A DNA stretch of 64,000 nucleotides from Pyrrhosoma nymphula (Eukaryota; Arthropoda; Insecta; Odonata; Coenagrionidae): positions 68,251,275-68,315,274 of the forward strand of contig OY754331.1 of NCBI GenBank assembly GCA_963573305.1, given 5' to 3'. Below are positions 9,100 to 19,530 of the stretch, piece after piece (positions within the stretch are counted from its first letter, which is position 1; each line of letters begins with the position of its first letter). The translations under genes and the position numbers were made by a program. The notes below the pieces were generated by a model that saw only the letters and a program-made list of their open reading frames with translations, searched no databases and was not told where the DNA came from.

Positions 9100-11901
9100 T
9101 TGTACCCTAATACCCATAAGCGTGGAAAAGAACCAACCGACACTCAATCGACAAAATATGACATTAACTTTATAGTAGTTAATTGCCGTAGCGTTAAAAA
9201 CAAGCGCGCTGAAATCGAGCATATATTTCAGGACGCAGACGTGGTCATAGGAACGGAGAGCTGGCTTACTGAGGATTTAAGCGACAGCGAAGTTTTTCCT
9301 CCAGGATATAAAATCTACAGATGCGATCGAAGCGATAGGGCAGGTGGCGGAGTTTTTCTAGCAGTTAAATCACATTTACACAGCACCGCCCACGAAATAA
9401 CTGACAATGAAATAGAAAGCGTGTGGTGTACAATTAAACAACGAAACAAAAGGAGTATACATGTTTGCTCTTTCTATAGACCTCCAAACTCCAAAATTGA
9501 TGTTATTTACCAATTAGATAATCAAATATCCGCATTTACTGTGAGAGACAGTAAAAGTGTAATAATTATTGGGGGAGATTTTAATCTGCCATATATAAAT
9601 TGGGATTCTTACACTGTAAAACCGAATTCTAGGAAAAGGGAAATCAGCGAGATCTTACTCAACACACTTGCTAATCACTCACTTTCCCAAGTAGTTGACA
9701 AGCCTACGAGAGGAAATAAAATATTAGACCTTTTTGCAGTAAGCCATCCTAAGTTGATAAAACAGCTCGATATTATTGACGGCATAAGTGATCACAGAGT
9801 AATTTTTGCAACCTTAAAAATTGAAGTAGAGTCAGCTGTAAAACCGAAACGCAATATTTATTTATTTGATAAATGCAACTTCATCAAATTTGGCGAGATG
9901 CTTAATGATTCGTACACGGATTTCGTAGCTAAAACTGAGGATAAAAGCACTGATGAATCATGGAAATATTTCTTAAAAACTCTACGACGGGGAATCAACG
10001 AATATATCCCGCAAAAATTGAAATGCGACAGTAAAGAACCTCGCTGGTATAACAACGATGTTAGGAGGGACCTTAAGAGACAGAGAAAATTGTACAACTT
10101 GGTTAAAAAGTTCACTACGGTAGGTGACAAATCGAAGGAACTTGAAGCAAAAGAAAGTTACGCTGCGCAACGCTCAAAAACTAAGAAATCAATGAGTTCT
10201 GCATTGCTAAATTTCAAGAAAAAAGTACTTGGTGAATTACTCGAAGAAAATCCGAAATCTTTTTGGTCATATGCGAGAGAGCTTCAGGGAAAATCTTCAA
10301 CCGTAGATTCGTTATTTGATAATGATGGCAAACTTGTCACCGAAAATATTGACAAAGCTAACACGTTAAATTCCCACTTCAAAAGTGTATTCACCACAGA
10401 CGATACTGCATGTAATTTTGAAATACAATTCACTGAGGAACCGATGAAAGAAATCACTATTCAACGTGATGGGATAACTAAACAGCTACAGTCGATAAAA
10501 AATAGTAAATCTCCGGGTCCGGAGGGAATACCCGCGCGTGTCCTCAAGGAGTTAGCGCCACAGATCGCACCGTTCTTAGACATAATATTCAAGAAGTCAT
10601 TGTCTGAAGGAAAGATACCATTAGACTGGAAAATTGCAAACGTTACGCCGATATTCAAAAAGGGAAACAGACACGACCCAGGGAACTATCGACCAATTTC
10701 ATTAACGTCGATTATAGGCAAGATACTCGAACATATCGTCGTTAGCAATATCATGACGTTCCTGGACAGTCGTAACGTCCTCCATGGCTGTCAGCACGGC
10801 TTCCGGAAAGGTAGATCATGTGAAACACAACTCGCGCTCTTTCTTCATGACGTTCTCAAATCTGGCGAATCGAAAAGACAAGTTGACGCATTATTTCTAG
10901 ATTTTAAGAAAGCTTTCGACACGGTACCTCATAACAAACTTTTATACAAATTACAGTCATGCGGCCTAAACGAAACAGTAGTAAACTGGATACGCGACTT
11001 TCTGAGTGATCGTAAGCAAAAGGTAGTTCTTGACGGAATTAGCTCTGATGTCGTTAAAGTGACATCAGGTGTCCCGCAAGGAAGCGTGATCGGACCCCTT
11101 TTGTTCATTATATACATAAATGATCTATGCTCTCGAATTAGCAGTAAAATACGTCTATTCGCCGACGACGCTGTCATCTATCGTGAAATTAGTGATCACT
11201 CTGACTTTGAAACTCTATCATCGGATTTAAACAACGTTCATGTGTGGAGCCAAGAGTGGGGACTCGAACTTAATCTGAGCAAATGCACGGCGGTACATTT
11301 CTTGCGGAAGTCGTCCAACTATTCCCATGTATATGCTGTGGATGGTGTTAACATAAAGGCGACAGATGAAGTGAAGTATCTAGGAGTTACGATAACTTCG
11401 GACCTTTCGTGGGGAGCACATATAAGAAATATTTGTGGCAGAGCTCTGAAGAAGCTAGGATTCGTCAAGCGTATTGTGGGAAGATTTTCGGATGAAAAAG
11501 TAAAAGAGAGGTGCTATTTCGCACTCGTCCGGCCACACCTTGAATATGCAGCGAGCATATGGGATCCGGTGCAGAAAGACTTAGTCCGGGAACTTAATAA
11601 AATACAAAGGAAAGCTGCGCGATTCGTCAAAAACAGCTACGGGCGTACTGACAGCGTTACACAGATGTTAAACGAATTAGGCTGGGAACCGCTAGAGACT
11701 CGGAGGCTGCGCGCTAGGCTTAGATTGCTTGAACAATTGAGAATAGATATCTTTCAGAGCGACACGGAGAACATCATATTAGAACCCCACTATATTTCCA
11801 GGTCCGATAGAAACGATAAATTAAGAGAGATATTTTGCCGAACGGATAGGTATGGGAATTCGTTTTTCCCCCGAACAATAAGGGACTTCAATAAATGCTA
11901 G
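9100..11901 (+). CDS. CR1-type ORF2: APE endonuclease and reverse transcriptase
   Basis: An open frame of about 933 residues with no internal stop. It begins without ATG (first codon TTG), because the natural N-terminus was lost by 5' truncation. The APE-type endonuclease starts at INFIVVNCRSVKNKRAEI; it shows GTESWL, GGDFNLPYINW (about residues 158-168) and DGISDHRVI (about 228-236), with the metal-binding and catalytic D, N, S-D-H residues. The RT follows with IPLDWKIANVTPIFKKG, GNYRPISLTSIIGKILE, GFRKGRSCETQL, LFLDFKKAFDTVPH, GVPQGSVIGPLLFI and the catalytic FADDAVIYRE (about 687-696). The C-terminus has the usual RPHLEYAASIWDP motif. It could be enzymatically competent if expressed from elsewhere. 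Confidence 0.92.
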   Translation: MYPNTHKRGKEPTDTQSTKYDINFIVVNCRSVKNKRAEIEHIFQDADVVIGTESWLTEDLSDSEVFPPGYKIYRCDRSDRAGGGVFLAVKSHLHSTAHEITDNEIESVWCTIKQRNKRSIHVCSFYRPPNSKIDVIYQLDNQISAFTVRDSKSVIIIGGDFNLPYINWDSYTVKPNSRKREISEILLNTLANHSLSQVVDKPTRGNKILDLFAVSHPKLIKQLDIIDGISDHRVIFATLKIEVESAVKPKRNIYLFDKCNFIKFGEMLNDSYTDFVAKTEDKSTDESWKYFLKTLRRGINEYIPQKLKCDSKEPRWYNNDVRRDLKRQRKLYNLVKKFTTVGDKSKELEAKESYAAQRSKTKKSMSSALLNFKKKVLGELLEENPKSFWSYARELQGKSSTVDSLFDNDGKLVTENIDKANTLNSHFKSVFTTDDTACNFEIQFTEEPMKEITIQRDGITKQLQSIKNSKSPGPEGIPARVLKELAPQIAPFLDIIFKKSLSEGKIPLDWKIANVTPIFKKGNRHDPGNYRPISLTSIIGKILEHIVVSNIMTFLDSRNVLHGCQHGFRKGRSCETQLALFLHDVLKSGESKRQVDALFLDFKKAFDTVPHNKLLYKLQSCGLNETVVNWIRDFLSDRKQKVVLDGISSDVVKVTSGVPQGSVIGPLLFIIYINDLCSRISSKIRLFADDAVIYREISDHSDFETLSSDLNNVHVWSQEWGLELNLSKCTAVHFLRKSSNYSHVYAVDGVNIKATDEVKYLGVTITSDLSWGAHIRNICGRALKKLGFVKRIVGRFSDEKVKERCYFALVRPHLEYAASIWDPVQKDLVRELNKIQRKAARFVKNSYGRTDSVTQMLNELGWEPLETRRLRARLRLLEQLRIDIFQSDTENIILEPHYISRSDRNDKLREIFCRTDRYGNSFFPRTIRDFNKC

Positions 11902-12016
11902 GCGTAATTTCATTAGAGCGTTTCATTTTTATCTTTAAGCGGCTGGTGTCCTAACACCCCCCGCCACACGCCTATTGAGGCGGCTTGCGGGGTAATATGT
12001 AGATGTAGATGTAGAT
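11902..12016 (+). repeat. CR1 3' UTR and GATGTA microsatellite tail
   Basis: The segment CTGGTGTCCTAACACC, then CCGCCACACGCC, then GGCGGCTTGCGGGGTA, followed by a few GATGTA units, marks the 3' end. Related tails recur at 19425-19530 (-), 24318-24410 (+) and 58630-58680 (+), which defines a family-specific 3' terminus. Confidence 0.8.
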
Positions 12017-12047
12017 GAAGCACCGTTATTCTCAAGCACACCAAGCA

Positions 12048-12721
12048 GCAACATACCTCCAGAGAGCGGTCGACGAGTTGGTTGCTTGGTATCACCCATG
12101 GCGCTTCACAATCAACGCATCAAAGACCCAAACGATTGTCTTTTCATCGAAACTAGGACCAAGCGACCCGGGGGAGATCCTAGTCGGTCATGAAGAAGTT
12201 CTACGGAAGACGTCCGTCACCTACCTCGGTGTCAACATTGACCGACGGCTGAGCATGTCCCAGCATGCACAGCGGGTTGCCGGAATTACGTACTCATGCC
12301 GCGAGAGATCAACGTCCTCCTAGGCCACGCGCATCTTCCCACCAAAACCAGAGTTCACCTCTGGAAATCGCTCCTGAGACCAGTCTACACCTACGCGGTA
12401 CCTGCCTGGAGCGGTTTCCTTCCCGCATCTGCAGAGCACGCCATAGGAGTCACCGATAGTTCCTGCCTCCGCTCGGCGCTACGGCTCGGGTGGATGGTCC
12501 ACAACGACCTCCTTTACCTGTTAGCTGACGAAGAACCGCTCACCACGCACCTACAACGACGAGCCAAGGAATTTATCGAAAACTCCAGTACCTCCAGCTT
12601 CGAAGAGCTCCGAAAGATCGCGACTCAGACAACATCATCCTGGGACAAATATCTTCGACCGCGAGCTGGCATGGGAGACCCCGAGGACCTCCCGCCGAAC
12701 AAGCGTCGACGGCTCCAATGA
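12048..12721 (+). pseudogene. Jockey ORF2 C-terminal part
   Basis: The Jockey RT resumes after the CR1 target duplication with AATYLQRAVDELVAWYHPWR, NASKTQTIVFSSK and TYLGVNIDRRLSMSQHA, the thumb region. A frameshift near 12290 then moves to the frame with EINVLLGHAHLPTKTRVHLW, RPVYTYAVPAWSGF and LRSALRLGWMVHNDLLYLL, and a natural TGA at 12719-12721 after PPNKRRRLQ. This is the usual C-terminal end of Jockey proteins. Confidence 0.88.
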
Positions 12722-12934
12722 GGGAAACTGGCAGCTTACATACGTTCAAGGGGTCCTAAAAAAAGGACCCTTTGTCTCCCTTACCGCAACGCGACAAGGA
12801 AGACTGGGGCATGAAGACCCCAGAGAGGCAGGTCCAAGGAGCCTTAAAGAGCTGGCGGGGACAAAATACCGACCCAGGTCGGGCAACACAGCTTCTCGCC
12901 GAACTACTCTTCGAGCAATTTGCCAGAAAATGCA
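12722..12934 (+). other. Probable Jockey 3' UTR with a hairpin
   Basis: A stem-loop near 12748-12772 (AGGGGTCC, A-rich loop, GGACCCTT) follows the Jockey stop by about 30 bp. No poly(A) tail is visible before the next repeat begins, so the exact end is uncertain. Confidence 0.45.
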
Positions 12935-13246
12935 AGCTGTTTTACATGGGATAGATTACGGCTGTGCGCAGTGTGCGCTCCAGAGGGAGAATATTAAAAA
13001 AATAGGAACTTCTAGCACCTTGATTTCGTCAAAAAACTAACGGTGTATAGTTTGCATGTTTTGGCAACTATTTATAAAAATTAATCGATTATTCACCGAA
13101 GTAATTTTTACGGAATCGCAAATAAACCTGCTGTTTTGAAGGGTTTTCAGCCATACGGCGTGATAAAATGAGTCAAGTTTAGACTTAAGTAGCTTTATTT
13201 ATATAATTACTGAAAATTTGGTCATATATAACTATATCTACATCTA
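12935..13246 (-). repeat. Old, truncated copy of the foldback element of 40.9-41.8 kb
   Basis: Read in reverse, this stretch matches 41060-41360 along its whole length with many substitutions and small indels. Shared blocks include AAGCTGTTTTACATGG, CCAGAGGGAGAATA, AAAATGAGTCAAGTT and GTCATATATAACTATAT. It ends inside the inverted-repeat arm and lacks the second arm. Confidence 0.75.
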
Positions 13247-13820
13247 TATCTAGAGGAGAGAATTGAGAATATTTTGTTTATTGTTGACCAAGGAGCAAAT
13301 CGACAATCTTCGTTGAAATAATGATTATTCTCCGACCCTTGCCTGCCTGGACTCCTCTCCTGGAAACACTCCCGACCTTCACATTCCTGGACTCCTCTCC
13401 TGGAATCTCAACCACTCCGTTTGGACCAACCTCCCTGGATTTCCCACCATCAACCACAACCGCACAATCACCGCCTTTCCCGCCTTCCTCAATCAGTTCC
13501 TACTTGCCCACCTTCCGTCTCCTGCATGGAAAATACCACTGCTGCCTAACCTCGTCAATTAACATTACTCACTAATCAAACACACCGCACCATAGCAGAT
13601 AGAGTGCTCAAATGGGGTGGCTAACAAGCACCACCTTGTCACCCGCGAGCGGCATCTATTCCTGCTTTCCCTCTCCCTAGGTCTTCTTCGTTGGTTACCC
13701 TGAGCAGAGGGCTTGCACCTCCACTGTACGCTCGGGGGACCCGGTTGGCTCCACTTATTAGGGTGTTAGGCTCCATCCCCTTATTCCTCCCCACCTCACA
13801 AACTGTTCCTGTGCACACAG
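13247..13820. other. No recognisable gene
   Basis: A run of CTACATCTATATCTAG at about 13239-13255 is followed by C- and T-rich sequence. A frame at 13321-13575 reads as proline/serine/threonine-rich protein but matches nothing I know. It could be the 5' UTR of the second Jockey-like element. Confidence 0.35.
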
Positions 13821-14450
13821 ATGGCTTCCGAAATGCCTCGAACCAACCTAAAACGCCAGATGCCGACTAAATCCACTCCTGAAGACCCACAATCACCTCC
13901 AACCTTAACCGCAGCTGACATCCCCAAAGGTTTCTCAGATGCAACAATAATAGAAATTATACATAACTTGTCTTCATCTCGGAAACAAAAAATTATTACT
14001 CTGAAGTCCGCTCCGCAATCAACCGCTTTCCTCAAACCTTCTACCGCCAGTACTGACCTTCCAGCTCCCGTCTTGCCTATGATAACTGACTCCACTTCTG
14101 ACCTCACCGCTCCTGTAACCAACCTGCCTGGTCCGTCAACTAAGTTACCTGCATCAATCATGTCAGCCCCTGAACCTTCAACCTCCACAACCGGTATCAC
14201 TCACACTCATTCCCCCAGAAGCCCGGACGAATTTCAAAGAATTACTAAGTGCAGACGTAATACCATTCAGTTTAACCCGCCCCAGTCGTTCTTCAAACAA
14301 ACAATGGATATACCCTCCTTTCTGAAATTCCAGAACCGGTCCTTACAAGGACCAACGAAATGCCAATGAATGATCAACCTACTTCAACCGTCCTTCGAAC
14401 TCCGAATCCCACTGCTGTTTCAAATCCACCTACCCAAATTGCGACATCAC
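13821..14450 (+). pseudogene. Second Jockey-like element, ORF1 N-terminal part (putative)
   Basis: ATG 13821 opens 182 codons beginning MASEMPRTNLKRQMPTK, rich in Pro, Ser and Thr, like the disordered N-terminus of Jockey gag proteins. The frame closes at 14367-14369. No zinc knuckle is present before the piggyBac terminus at 14451. Assignment rests on position: the endonuclease of a Jockey-like ORF2 with similar composition starts at about 17620, on the other side of the piggyBac. Confidence 0.45.
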
Positions 14451-14475
14451 TTAACCCTTTGCACTCGGATTTCTT
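14451..14475 (+). mobile_element. piggyBac-type terminus at a TTAA site
   Basis: TTAA at 14451-14454 is followed by CCCTTTGCACTCGG. piggyBac elements insert at TTAA and their termini commonly begin CCC followed by a sequence of this kind. It lies on the 3' side of the piggyBac transposase relic. No matching opposite terminus was found before 17.6 kb. Confidence 0.6.
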
Positions 14476-14689
14476 CAGCCTCGATTCCAGTAGCCCACTC
14501 GGAATTTAAATGCCCCCTGGTTTGTGAATGGGAACAGCGTACAAAATAAAATTCAATATCCTTCTAAATGAAAGTGTTTATTTGACAAATTTGATATTTA
14601 GTTTGAGTACTGTGACATATATGTATATGTTTAATAATATTGAAATTTTTCCAAACAATGATATTTCCTAAAACATTCTCCCACATGAA

Positions 14690-16529
14690 GTCCTGGTTTG
14701 TTTTCACAAGTTTGACAAAAGTAAATTGTCTCTTTTTCCTGCGGCTACTTTTCTTTTAGAACAAACCACGCAATCCTTATGTTTCTTTTCAGGATGAGGT
14801 ATAATGATATGTAGTTTTCCATTCAACCGCTGTAATGGGTCTGAAGGTTTTGGTCGGCCCCTGGAGTTGTACCGCCCATCCTCAAGTCCCCAACAAGTTC
14901 TACAACTAACTCCCTAATGAATTTCACGTGCAAATTATACATTTCACCTTTTGTTTTGTTACACTCCTTGTATAAAATGTACAAATTCACTGCACTAACT
15001 TCTAAACCCCAGAAAAATAGCTTTCACCACCATTTCAGTCTTACTAATAAAACAATAGGTACTTGTATAGTGATCGGTTGTGTCCACGCCACCCATAAAT
15101 TTGGTGTAGTTCGCAACCACATTTGGTTTGACTACTCTCTGAATGTCACCACTACCTCGTACCCTTTCTTCCTTTCCACCACCTCCATTTCAGAAGTATC
15201 CCATGTGCTTAGAAACGTAACCACTCTTTTGTCCTTCCATGCCAGGAGCAATGTGTCCCTGTCTCTGTAGGCCACCAACTCCCCTTTTTTTAGCTTGGGA
15301 TTTTTTATTAGGGCTGGGTTGTCTTTACTGTTAGGCATCAGAATCCCTGTCAAGTGACACTTGTATTTTAGCAGTTCCTTAGCAAGTGTTGCACTTGTAT
15401 AGAACCTATCAGTGAAAACATGGAATCCTTGAGCTTCAGAAAGAGACTGCTTCAACCTGCCATACAGTTATAGAACAATTTTCGATGTAAATGGAAGATC
15501 AGACCTAGCAAGGGAGTCAGATGTTTCAGAACCAAAATAAGGAACAAAGGAATAAATGTAGCCACATCGGGAATCTGCGAGGACATAAATACGAATCCCC
15601 CATTTGGTGGGCTTTTTGGGGTTGTGAGTAATGAAGCGCACTTTACCGTTGAAACCCACGATGGACTCATCAATGGATATCTCACGTCCAGGACAGAACT
15701 GAACTTCGTTTCTAAATAATTCAAATAAGAACTGACTTTCTCATTTCTGGTTCTCGAATCATTTATCCCAGTTTTATGATTTTTCTAATGAAGCATCCAA
15801 AATATTTGCAAAACCGTTCCCTGTTGAAGATTGCCCTATAAAATGGAATATGAGAGACAAATTCCAATGACCAATAATCCTGTATGTTTGGATGATGAAT
15901 AATGCCCATGTTCAAAATCACGCCGGGAAATGCCATAATTTCTTTCACAGTGACATCAGCCCAATTTTTCCAAGTTAATCGCTTAGCTAGTTCCCTATTT
16001 CAAAGTTTACGGTGTGCATAGATATTTGTCTCATTGGTGATACTTTTTATCAAGGTTTCTGTAAAAACAACTGAAAAAATTCAATGGGTTTCTTACAGTC
16101 ACTAGGAAACTGTGGTCCAACGCACACTTGTCCAGTTGAGAAAGAATACCTTTGTGGGGGTTGGTCATTCGCACTGACATCATTCTACGTTTGTGTTAGT
16201 TTTTCACTCTGAATATCATCGTCATCGCTTTCACACTCATCAATATTGTCACTGGAATAAACAATTTTTTGTTGTTTCCTATGTTTGTCTTGTGCAACTA
16301 GGATGTCACTGTCACTTTTTTCCAGCTCCTTCTGAGGAAACAAACCATTCTTCCGTTTTCTAGGTTTACTAGGACCGGTGACAAGTTCAATTTGTTTAGA
16401 CTCCTGACTATCGGAGAATCCACCTTCGTCACTAGTACTACTTCTGGAGTATTCTTCATTGCCTAAGTAATACTCATGGTCACTGCTTTCATTTAGAATT
16501 TCCTCAACAACACTGGTAAACCTTTCCAT
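14690..16529 (-). pseudogene. piggyBac-family transposase (PGBD4-like), decayed
   Basis: A DDD-type cut-and-paste transposase, broken into several frames. ATG 16529 starts MERFTSVVEEILNES, with an acidic, serine-rich N-terminus as in the family. Around 15765-15950 comes IMAFPGVILNMGIIHHPN with QDYWSLEF. The catalytic core follows: IDESIVGFNGKV (first Asp, about 15660), TDRFYTSATLAKELL (second Asp, about 15415) and a FMGGVD motif (third Asp, about 15080). The C-terminal cysteine cluster is partly visible at 14700-14800 (HKDCVVCSKRK, then CQTC in another frame). Several stops and frameshifts make it inactive. Confidence 0.85.
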
Positions 16530-16680
16530 GACCAACAGGGTGAGGAGTACTGGGAGCAGAACTACGCACGACTGTCTCCGTGAAGGAAACAGTTCCCATT
16601 TATACGGTGTATTCAAGGGAGTGAATTGACAATGTAAAGGACCAAATGTGCACAATATACAAAAAATAATCTGGATAGGC

Positions 16681-16975
16681 ATGACTCAGTCAGGAAAGGG
16701 AGCATATCATATTGTGTGCACTCATCACGTAATCAAAAAACATCTTATTCAGCTAAGCTTGCAGGTGCTCTGAAGAACGCTAACCTTTTTCTCTTTATCT
16801 CACTTTGTATACGCATATGGCGACATGACTCAATCAGGCAAGCAAGCATATCACGTTGTGCTCGCTCATCATCACGTTATCAAAACGCATCTGATTCAGC
16901 TAAGCTCGCAGGTGCTCTGAAGAACGCCAACATTTTACTCTTTGTATCAAATATCTCACTTTTTGTATGTATATG
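16681..16975 (+). repeat. Tandem pair of ~145-bp repeats
   Basis: Unit 1 (16681-16823) and unit 2 (16824-16975) share ATGACTCA.TCAGG, then TTCAGCTAAGCT, then GCAGGTGCTCTGAAGAACGC, in the same order, with roughly 80% identity by eye. They sit just 5' of the piggyBac transposase and may be its subterminal repeats. Confidence 0.8.
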
Positions 16976-17610
16976 GCTTGCTCAAAAACATGATAGAAAG
17001 AGATATAATGAGATAATGAGATGATAGACACAATGAGTAGAAGAAAGAAAAAGTAAAACAATGAAAAATAGAAGATACGCAAACATTCCAATAAACGATA
17101 TTTGTATCAATAACGTTGAAAACTATTCAACAAATAATTCTATAATATTAAAAAATATACAATAAAACAAATAAGCTCCATTTTTGGGAATATTTTAGGG
17201 CAATTTGATGGATAAAGAATATGATCAGCATGGGTTCAACAATTAGCAGCGGGTCCCGTAACGACCAAGATTTCTCGTAGGTGACGCTGTAAATCTAATA
17301 TGATAATTTGAAATATATTACATTTTTATTCTGCAATTATTGGCAAACCAAGTAGTAGATTAACAAAAAATGTATATACAAGTACATATAAATAAAACAA
17401 AAACGGAACACACTAAAATAATGGAATATTGCGTGTGTCGAGTGACACTCGACACGCGAGTTGGTAGAGAGCAAGGCTGTGTCGAGCGTCACTCATGGTT
17501 CATCAACATCATGTCTAAAGTCTCCTCCCTTGACTCAATAGTTGCAAAGAAAACGTTCCTAATTGAACAGCTGCTCCTCCTACACACTTCACCATGAACA
17601 ATCACACCAA
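16976..17610. other. AT-rich stretch with a CGAGTG palindrome
   Basis: No gene is visible. A near-perfect 21-bp palindrome, GTGTCGAGTGACACTCGACA and one more C, lies near 17435-17455, and a related GTGTCGAGCGTCACTC at about 17479. The CACTCG motif also occurs in the left piggyBac terminus at 14459, so this may be the decayed opposite end. Confidence 0.4.
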
Positions 17611-17619
17611 CAACAACAA

Positions 17620-19125
17620 AAATTTTTTTGGAATTGCAATGGAGTAAATAACAGCAAACACGAACTATTGTAATACGCATCAAACCATCACGTAGACATC
17701 ATACTTTAACAAGAAACCTTCCTAAAACCCAATAACTCCTTCTTCTCACCTCACTACCACGTTTACGGACTAGACAGAAACACATACAAAGGAGGAGTAG
17801 CCATCCTGACCCGCAATTCCATCCCTCATTCTCTACTGAACGTGCCCACATTGGTAAATATCGAAACGATTGGTATCGCTGTCAACACACCACACGGCCC
17901 TCTAAACATCTTCGCTGTGTATCAAATTGCCTCCAAACCATTACTAGCAGAGGACATGGAACTCCTGTTTTCCACTTTCAAGAGTGGAATTTTTGCTGGG
18001 GATTGGAATGCCAAGCACCAAGCATGTAACTGCAGAACCAAAAACCAAAATGGCCGAACTCTCCACTCCTTCCTTTCCCGCCATCCTATCACCTTCTCAG
18101 GTACCACCAAACCTACCAGCTCTCCTCCCCAAAAGAACTCCCGCGGTAGCGTCATTGACTTTGCTATCCTTCACAATCTCCCATTCCAAACCCATCTTTC
18201 ACTTATCTATTCCTTCACCTCAGATCACTTTCCCCACTATTTCATATTCCTCTCACTCTCATAATCTCACCTCCAGCCACGATCTCTATAACCAACTGGA
18301 AGTGCTTTCCAGAAGTTCTTGCAGATCATCTTTCCAGAATTCCCCTCTCAACCATCTACTCCAAATGACGTCGATTCCCGAGCCCGACTCCTTACCAAAA
18401 TCCTTCTAACCTCTCAGCAATCCGTCAAGCATCAAAAAATCTGTAAAGAAATAAACAATAAATTCTTTAACACCTCCCACTGTTCATAGAAAATCTAATT
18501 AAAAAACGCAACATCGCTCGCCGCCAATTGCAGCAATTCAGGAACCCTGCTCTCAAATCTGAATACAATCGCCTTTCAAATTCCGTTAAAAAAGAAATCA
18601 CTCTCATCTCATCAACCGCATGGGCGGAACATGTATCTTCCCTGAACTTTGAAGACAGTTCCCACTGGAAAATTATGAAATCCCTTCGCCGCCCATTCAA
18701 AGTCACCACTACTCCCCTACGTTCTGATAACAAATTAATCTATGATCCCAGAAAAAAATCAGAAATCCAAGCTGATTTCCTCCAATCCACCAGGTCCTGA
18801 GACCGTTCCTATACCAATACCATAGTCAACCAAGCTCTCTCTCAACTTCCTATTACTCCCAACAACCTTGACCAAATCTCCTCTCCTCTCCAACTCCGTT
18901 CAATCCTATCTTCCCTTCCCGCCAAAAAGTCCCCAGGTCTGGATGGCGTCTCAAACACCCTCCACAAACATGCCTCTCAAGTCCCAACCTTCCTTGACCT
19001 ACTCTCAAACCTCTTCAACCATTCCTCCTCCCTCTTGCACTTCCCCACTCCTTGGAAATCCAGTAAAATCATCCTCATCCCTAAACCTGGCAAAGACCCT
19101 ACCATCCCCGGAAACTGCAGACCAT
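17620..19125 (+). pseudogene. Second Jockey-like ORF2: endonuclease and start of RT
   Basis: The APE endonuclease opens near 17620 with FWNCNGVNNSKHELL and QETFLKPNNSFFS, then YGLDRNTYKGGVAILTRN, FAGDWNAKHQACNCR and RGSVIDFAIL with the SDHFP motif. A new frame (about 18495-18800) has RRQLQQFRNPALKSEYNRL and SLNFEDSSHWKIMKSLRRP, the linker. Next come KKSPGLDGVSNTLHKHA and TPWKSSKIILIPKPGKDP with GNCRP, the first RT motifs. The sequence then breaks off at about 19125, before the catalytic YADD, so this is a 3'-deleted relic. It has several stops. Confidence 0.82.
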
Positions 19126-19424
19126 AATAAAAAAACCATAATCAAAAATACTCTTAAAAATAATACTTCCTTTAAACCCACTAAAACACCTCTTCAATTG
19201 CTACTTTTGTAAATCCAATCATTTCCTTTTTTTCTCTTTTATTTATTTTTGTCGTTACTTGTTCCCAATTTTGCAAATTAATTGTAAGCTTCCTCTTTTC
19301 TCACAAACAACACTGCTACTCTTCAGTTACCCCCACGCTCATCAGTCACCACACCAGTTGTGAAGAGTACCACTCTCTGGGACGGTGAAGAATATCGCAC
19401 CTTCGGCGCAGAGATTAAGACGTT
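19126..19424. other. No recognisable gene
   Basis: A-rich then T-rich sequence after the broken Jockey RT; possibly the element's 3' UTR joined by a deletion. Nothing else is seen. Confidence 0.4.
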
Positions 19425-19530
19425 CCCTACATCTACGAAATACCATACAAGCCACCACTAGGGTATGTGGCACGGGGTGATTCCACACCAGGCATGCAGC
19501 ACTCATCGCAGCACAAATCAGAACCTCGCA
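19425..19530 (-). repeat. CR1-type 3' end fragment
   Basis: Read in reverse: GCCTGGTGTGGAATCACC, GTGCCACATACCCTAG, TGGTGGCTTGTATGGTA, TTTCGTAGATGTAG. This matches the 3' UTR and GATGTA tail of the CR1 element at 11940-12016 block by block. Confidence 0.65.

Larger units (their letters stand above)
9076..12029 (+). mobile_element. CR1-clade non-LTR retrotransposon, 5' truncated, ORF2 intact
   Basis: The insertion is bounded by an 18-bp target duplication TCTCAAGCACACCAAGCA at 9058-9075 and 12030-12047. It contains the endonuclease/RT frame, a 3' UTR of about 115 bp, and a tail of GATGTA repeats (about 11996-12016). ORF1 and the ORF2 start codon are missing, so it is 5' truncated, as is usual for target-primed reverse transcription. 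The first 24 bases (9076-9099) are not element sequence but a copy of host Jockey sequence. About 12 extra bases lie between the GATGTA tail and the 3' duplication. Confidence 0.92.

Noticed and set aside
13796..14200. Minus-strand 134-codon frame
   Set aside because: Shadow of the proline-rich ORF1-like frame on the plus strand.
16681..16975. A CRISPR-like array
   Set aside because: Only two long, diverged units with no spacers, in a eukaryotic context.
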